From contig NZ_JOGB01000029.1 in assembly GCF_000719335.1 (NCBI RefSeq), positions 1 to 64,000 on the forward strand: a DNA stretch of 64,000 nt. Reading direction: 5' to 3'. The notes beneath the pieces are model-generated. The model ran no database searches. It was not told where the DNA came from and worked only from the letters and a program-made list of their open reading frames with translations. The stretch's first letter is position 1; the number at the start of each line of letters is the position of its first letter. The translations under genes and the position numbers were made by a program. The stretch is from Streptomyces sp. NRRL S-87. GTDB lineage: Bacteria > Actinomycetota > Actinomycetes > Streptomycetales > Streptomycetaceae. Positions 62,113-64,000 of the stretch are shown here, piece by piece.

Positions 62113-62553
62113 TTGACCGGGGTCTCTGCCAACGGGGCGGCCTGGCAGGGGGCTTCGGAGGGCGCCGGCCCCTGGAACGGGCGGGGGGAGCGGTGGACGC
62201 GGCTGCGGAGGGAGGACCGCGGGCAGACCGCGATCGAGTTCCTCGGGGTCTGGCCGTTCATCCTGATGCTCCTGCTGATGGGCTGGCAGTGCATCGCCAT
62301 CGGGTACGCCTTCAGCCTCGCCGGGGACGCCGCCGACAAGGCGGCCCGCTCGGGGGCCGTGCACGGCCCGGGCGCGTGCTCGGCCGGGGGGCAGGTCGGT
62401 GGTTCGTGGATCACCAGCACGTCGTGCGAGGACGTGGGCGGTGTCGTCCGGGCGACCGTCCGCATGAAGGTCCCCGTGCTCAGCCCCGGCCTGTTCAACC
62501 TGCCGATGACCATCGAGGCCAGCGCGGGCGCGCGGAAGGAGACGGACGACTGA
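62113..62553 (+). CDS. TadE-family pseudopilin-like protein
   Basis: A 146-residue protein with a TadE region (about 36-78): RGQTAIEFLGVWPFILMLLLMGWQC, a hydrophobic helix with the Glu common to pilin-like proteins. A beta-rich outside part with two cysteine pairs follows. TadE-like proteins are minor pilins in the Tad system. The start is TTG at 62113, chosen by the reading frame; the ribosome-binding site is weak and a later start is possible. Next gene follows after 1 bp. Confidence 0.8.
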   Translation: MTGVSANGAAWQGASEGAGPWNGRGERWTRLRREDRGQTAIEFLGVWPFILMLLLMGWQCIAIGYAFSLAGDAADKAARSGAVHGPGACSAGGQVGGSWITSTSCEDVGGVVRATVRMKVPVLSPGLFNLPMTIEASAGARKETDD

Positions 62554-62554
62554 C

Positions 62555-62980
62555 ATGTGCGCACACCAGGAACGTCGTCCCCGCCCCGCGCGGGTGCGGG
62601 GCGGCCGCACGCCGCGGGGCGCTGTCCGGCGCCACGACCGGGGGCAGGCCGCGCTCGAGACGCTCGGGTTCGTGCCGTTCCTGCTGCTCATCGCGCTGGC
62701 CGCGATCCAGCTCGGGATGGCGGCCTACTGCGCCCAGCAGGCCAGTACGGCCGCCCGGGCCGCCGCGCGTTCGGAGGCCACCCAAGCCGGCTACGGCGAC
62801 GTGGCGGGGCACGCGGCCGTCAGCGGCTGGGTCTCGGCGCGGCTGACGGTCTCCGGGTGCGGTGGTGGGGACGCGGTGTCCTGCACGGCCTCGGTCTCCG
62901 TGCCCTCGATCATCCCGGGCCTGAGCTTCGGCCCCGCCACCCGTACGGCCACCATGCCCAACGACAACGGGACCAACTGA
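62555..62980 (+). CDS. TadE-family pseudopilin-like protein
   Basis: A 141-residue protein, a second TadE homologue: RGQAALETLGFVPFLLLIALAAIQLG as the hydrophobic helix (about 29-54), then QQASTAARAAAR and a small outside domain with two cysteines. Its stop overlaps the start of cpaF (TGATG). The paired tadE-like genes suggest a heteromeric pseudopilin. Confidence 0.82.
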   Translation: MCAHQERRPRPARVRGGRTPRGAVRRHDRGQAALETLGFVPFLLLIALAAIQLGMAAYCAQQASTAARAAARSEATQAGYGDVAGHAAVSGWVSARLTVSGCGGGDAVSCTASVSVPSIIPGLSFGPATRTATMPNDNGTN

Positions 62981-64000
62981 TGAGCCTGCGCTCCCGCGTC
63001 AGCCACCCCGAGGACCGGCACAGCGCCCGCGAGGACGGCCACCTGGTCGCCTCCTACCGCGCGAAGCTGCTGGAGGAGATCGACCTCGCGGAGATGTCCG
63101 CGCTGGCCCCCGCAGAGCGGCGGGCCCGGCTGGAACGCGTCCTCGGCCACATCATCAGCCGCGAGGGCCCGGTGCTCTCGACGGTCGAGCGCTCGCAGCT
63201 GATCCGCCGCGTCGTCGACGAGGCCCTGGGCCTGGGCATCCTGGAGCCGCTGCTGGAGGACGCCTCCATCTCGGAGATCATGGTCAACGGGCCCGACCAC
63301 ATCTACGTGGAGCGCGGCGGCCGCGTCGAGCAGTTGCCCATGCGCTTCGCCTCGCACGAGCAGCTGATGCAGACCATCGAGCGCATCGTGTCCACCGTCA
63401 ACCGCCGTGTGGACGAGGCCAATCCGATGGTCGACGCCCGCCTGCCCAGCGGCGAGCGCGTCAACGTCATCATCCCGCCGCTGTCGCTGACCGGGGCCAC
63501 GCTCACCATCCGCCGCTTCCCCCGGGCGTACACCCTGCACGAGCTCCTCGGCCTCGGCTCCCTCGACGAGCAGATGCTGCTGCTCCTCGCGGGCCTCGTG
63601 CAGGCCAAGATGAACGTGATCGTCTCCGGAGCCACCGGCACCGGCAAGACCACGCTCCTCAACGCCCTCTCCGGTCTGATCCCGGACGGCGAGCGCATCA
63701 TCACCATCGAGGACTCCGCCGAGCTCCAGCTCCAGCAGTCCCACGTCATCCGGCTGGAGTCCCGCCCCCCGAACGTCGAGGGCAAGGGCCACATCACCAT
63801 CCGCGACCTCGTCCGCAACTCCCTGCGCATGCGCCCCGACCGCATCATCGTCGGCGAGGTCCGCGGCGGCGAGACGCTCGACATGCTCCAGGCCATGTCC
63901 ACCGGTCACGACGGCTCGCTCGCCACCGTCCACGCCAACAGCGCCGAGGACGCGCTCATGCGCCTGCAGACGCTGGCCTCGATGTCCGAGGTCGAGGTGC
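62980..64000 (+). CDS. cpaF: CpaF/TadA-family secretion ATPase (cut by window edge)
   Basis: The first 340 residues of a type II/IV secretion-like ATPase. The N-terminal helical region (about 1-90) is followed by the CpaF N-domain (SISEIMVNGPDHIYVERGG) and the ATPase domain. Walker A is GATGTGKTT (217-225, Lys223), the Asp box is ITIEDSAELQL, and Walker B/His box are RPDRIIVGEVRGGET and TGHDGSLATVHANS. It drives pilus assembly or export. The rest of the gene and probably tadB/tadC lie beyond 64000. The start overlaps the stop of the previous gene. Confidence 0.92.
   Translation, partial: MSLRSRVSHPEDRHSAREDGHLVASYRAKLLEEIDLAEMSALAPAERRARLERVLGHIISREGPVLSTVERSQLIRRVVDEALGLGILEPLLEDASISEIMVNGPDHIYVERGGRVEQLPMRFASHEQLMQTIERIVSTVNRRVDEANPMVDARLPSGERVNVIIPPLSLTGATLTIRRFPRAYTLHELLGLGSLDEQMLLLLAGLVQAKMNVIVSGATGTGKTTLLNALSGLIPDGERIITIEDSAELQLQQSHVIRLESRPPNVEGKGHITIRDLVRNSLRMRPDRIIVGEVRGGETLDMLQAMSTGHDGSLATVHANSAEDALMRLQTLASMSEVEV

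Overview
This window comes from a high-GC actinomycete, almost certainly a Streptomyces. Third codon positions are nearly all G or C, GTG and TTG starts are common, and the markers are lineage-typical: a mycothiol conjugate amidase, an acyl-CoA carboxylase with a small epsilon subunit, a class-E-type sortase substrate, a DasR-type operator in front of a chitinase, and a GTP-dependent PEP carboxykinase. The order of genes from about 0.8 to 41.6 kb (quinone reductase, deoR, accA2, maf, pccE/pccB, birA, cyclase, GGDEF, hutH, L,D-transpeptidase, msrA, cystathionine gamma-synthase, ilvA, greA, mca, pckG) matches, from memory, the SCO4918-SCO4979 core region of S. coelicolor.

Layout. 0-9 kb: a flavin quinone reductase, a DeoR regulator, then a carboxylase cluster (biotinylated alpha chain, epsilon, beta, and the ligase BirA that biotinylates the alpha chain) with Maf and a 42-residue membrane peptide. 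10-15 kb: two nucleotide-messenger enzymes, a class III cyclase and a GAF-GGDEF diguanylate cyclase, around an enoyl-CoA hydratase, followed by histidase. 15-18 kb: cell-envelope genes (LAXTG surface protein, L,D-transpeptidase lipoprotein, secreted peptidoglycan-binding protein). 18-28 kb: a GNAT/XRE pair divergent from an alcohol dehydrogenase, MsrA, a secreted repeat protein, sulfur and threonine metabolism, a small ECF-like sigma factor and a MarR regulator. 28-33 kb: a DrrAB-like exporter, GreA, Mca. 33-41 kb: a membrane-anchored NB-ARC/TPR protein, a DUF255 thioredoxin-fold protein, a hemolysin III-family protein, and PckG.

41.8-47.3 kb holds the least understood unit: five tightly spaced genes on the minus strand encoding a DUF4436 membrane protein, a membrane-anchored periplasmic-binding-like protein, a TelA protein, a lipoprotein fusing a solute-binding domain to a VWA domain, and a small membrane protein. 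48-55 kb includes an alanine-type aminotransferase and a D-amino-acid module (N-acyl-D-amino-acid deacylase, D-serine-dehydratase-like PLP enzyme, RidA) whose gaps contain short-period DNA repeat arrays. 55-58 kb has a secreted carboxypeptidase and a GH18 chitinase. 58.6-64 kb starts a Tad/Flp-type locus (SAF/CpaB, CpaE-like, two TadE-like, CpaF cut by the window edge).

The most unusual non-coding signal is a 75-76 bp element present at the left edge and again 62 kb away. The two copies differ by a compensatory base-pair swap in a predicted stem. No tRNA, rRNA, CRISPR array, insertion sequence or phage gene was recognised. Strong perfect hairpins separate many convergent gene pairs and are listed as terminators.
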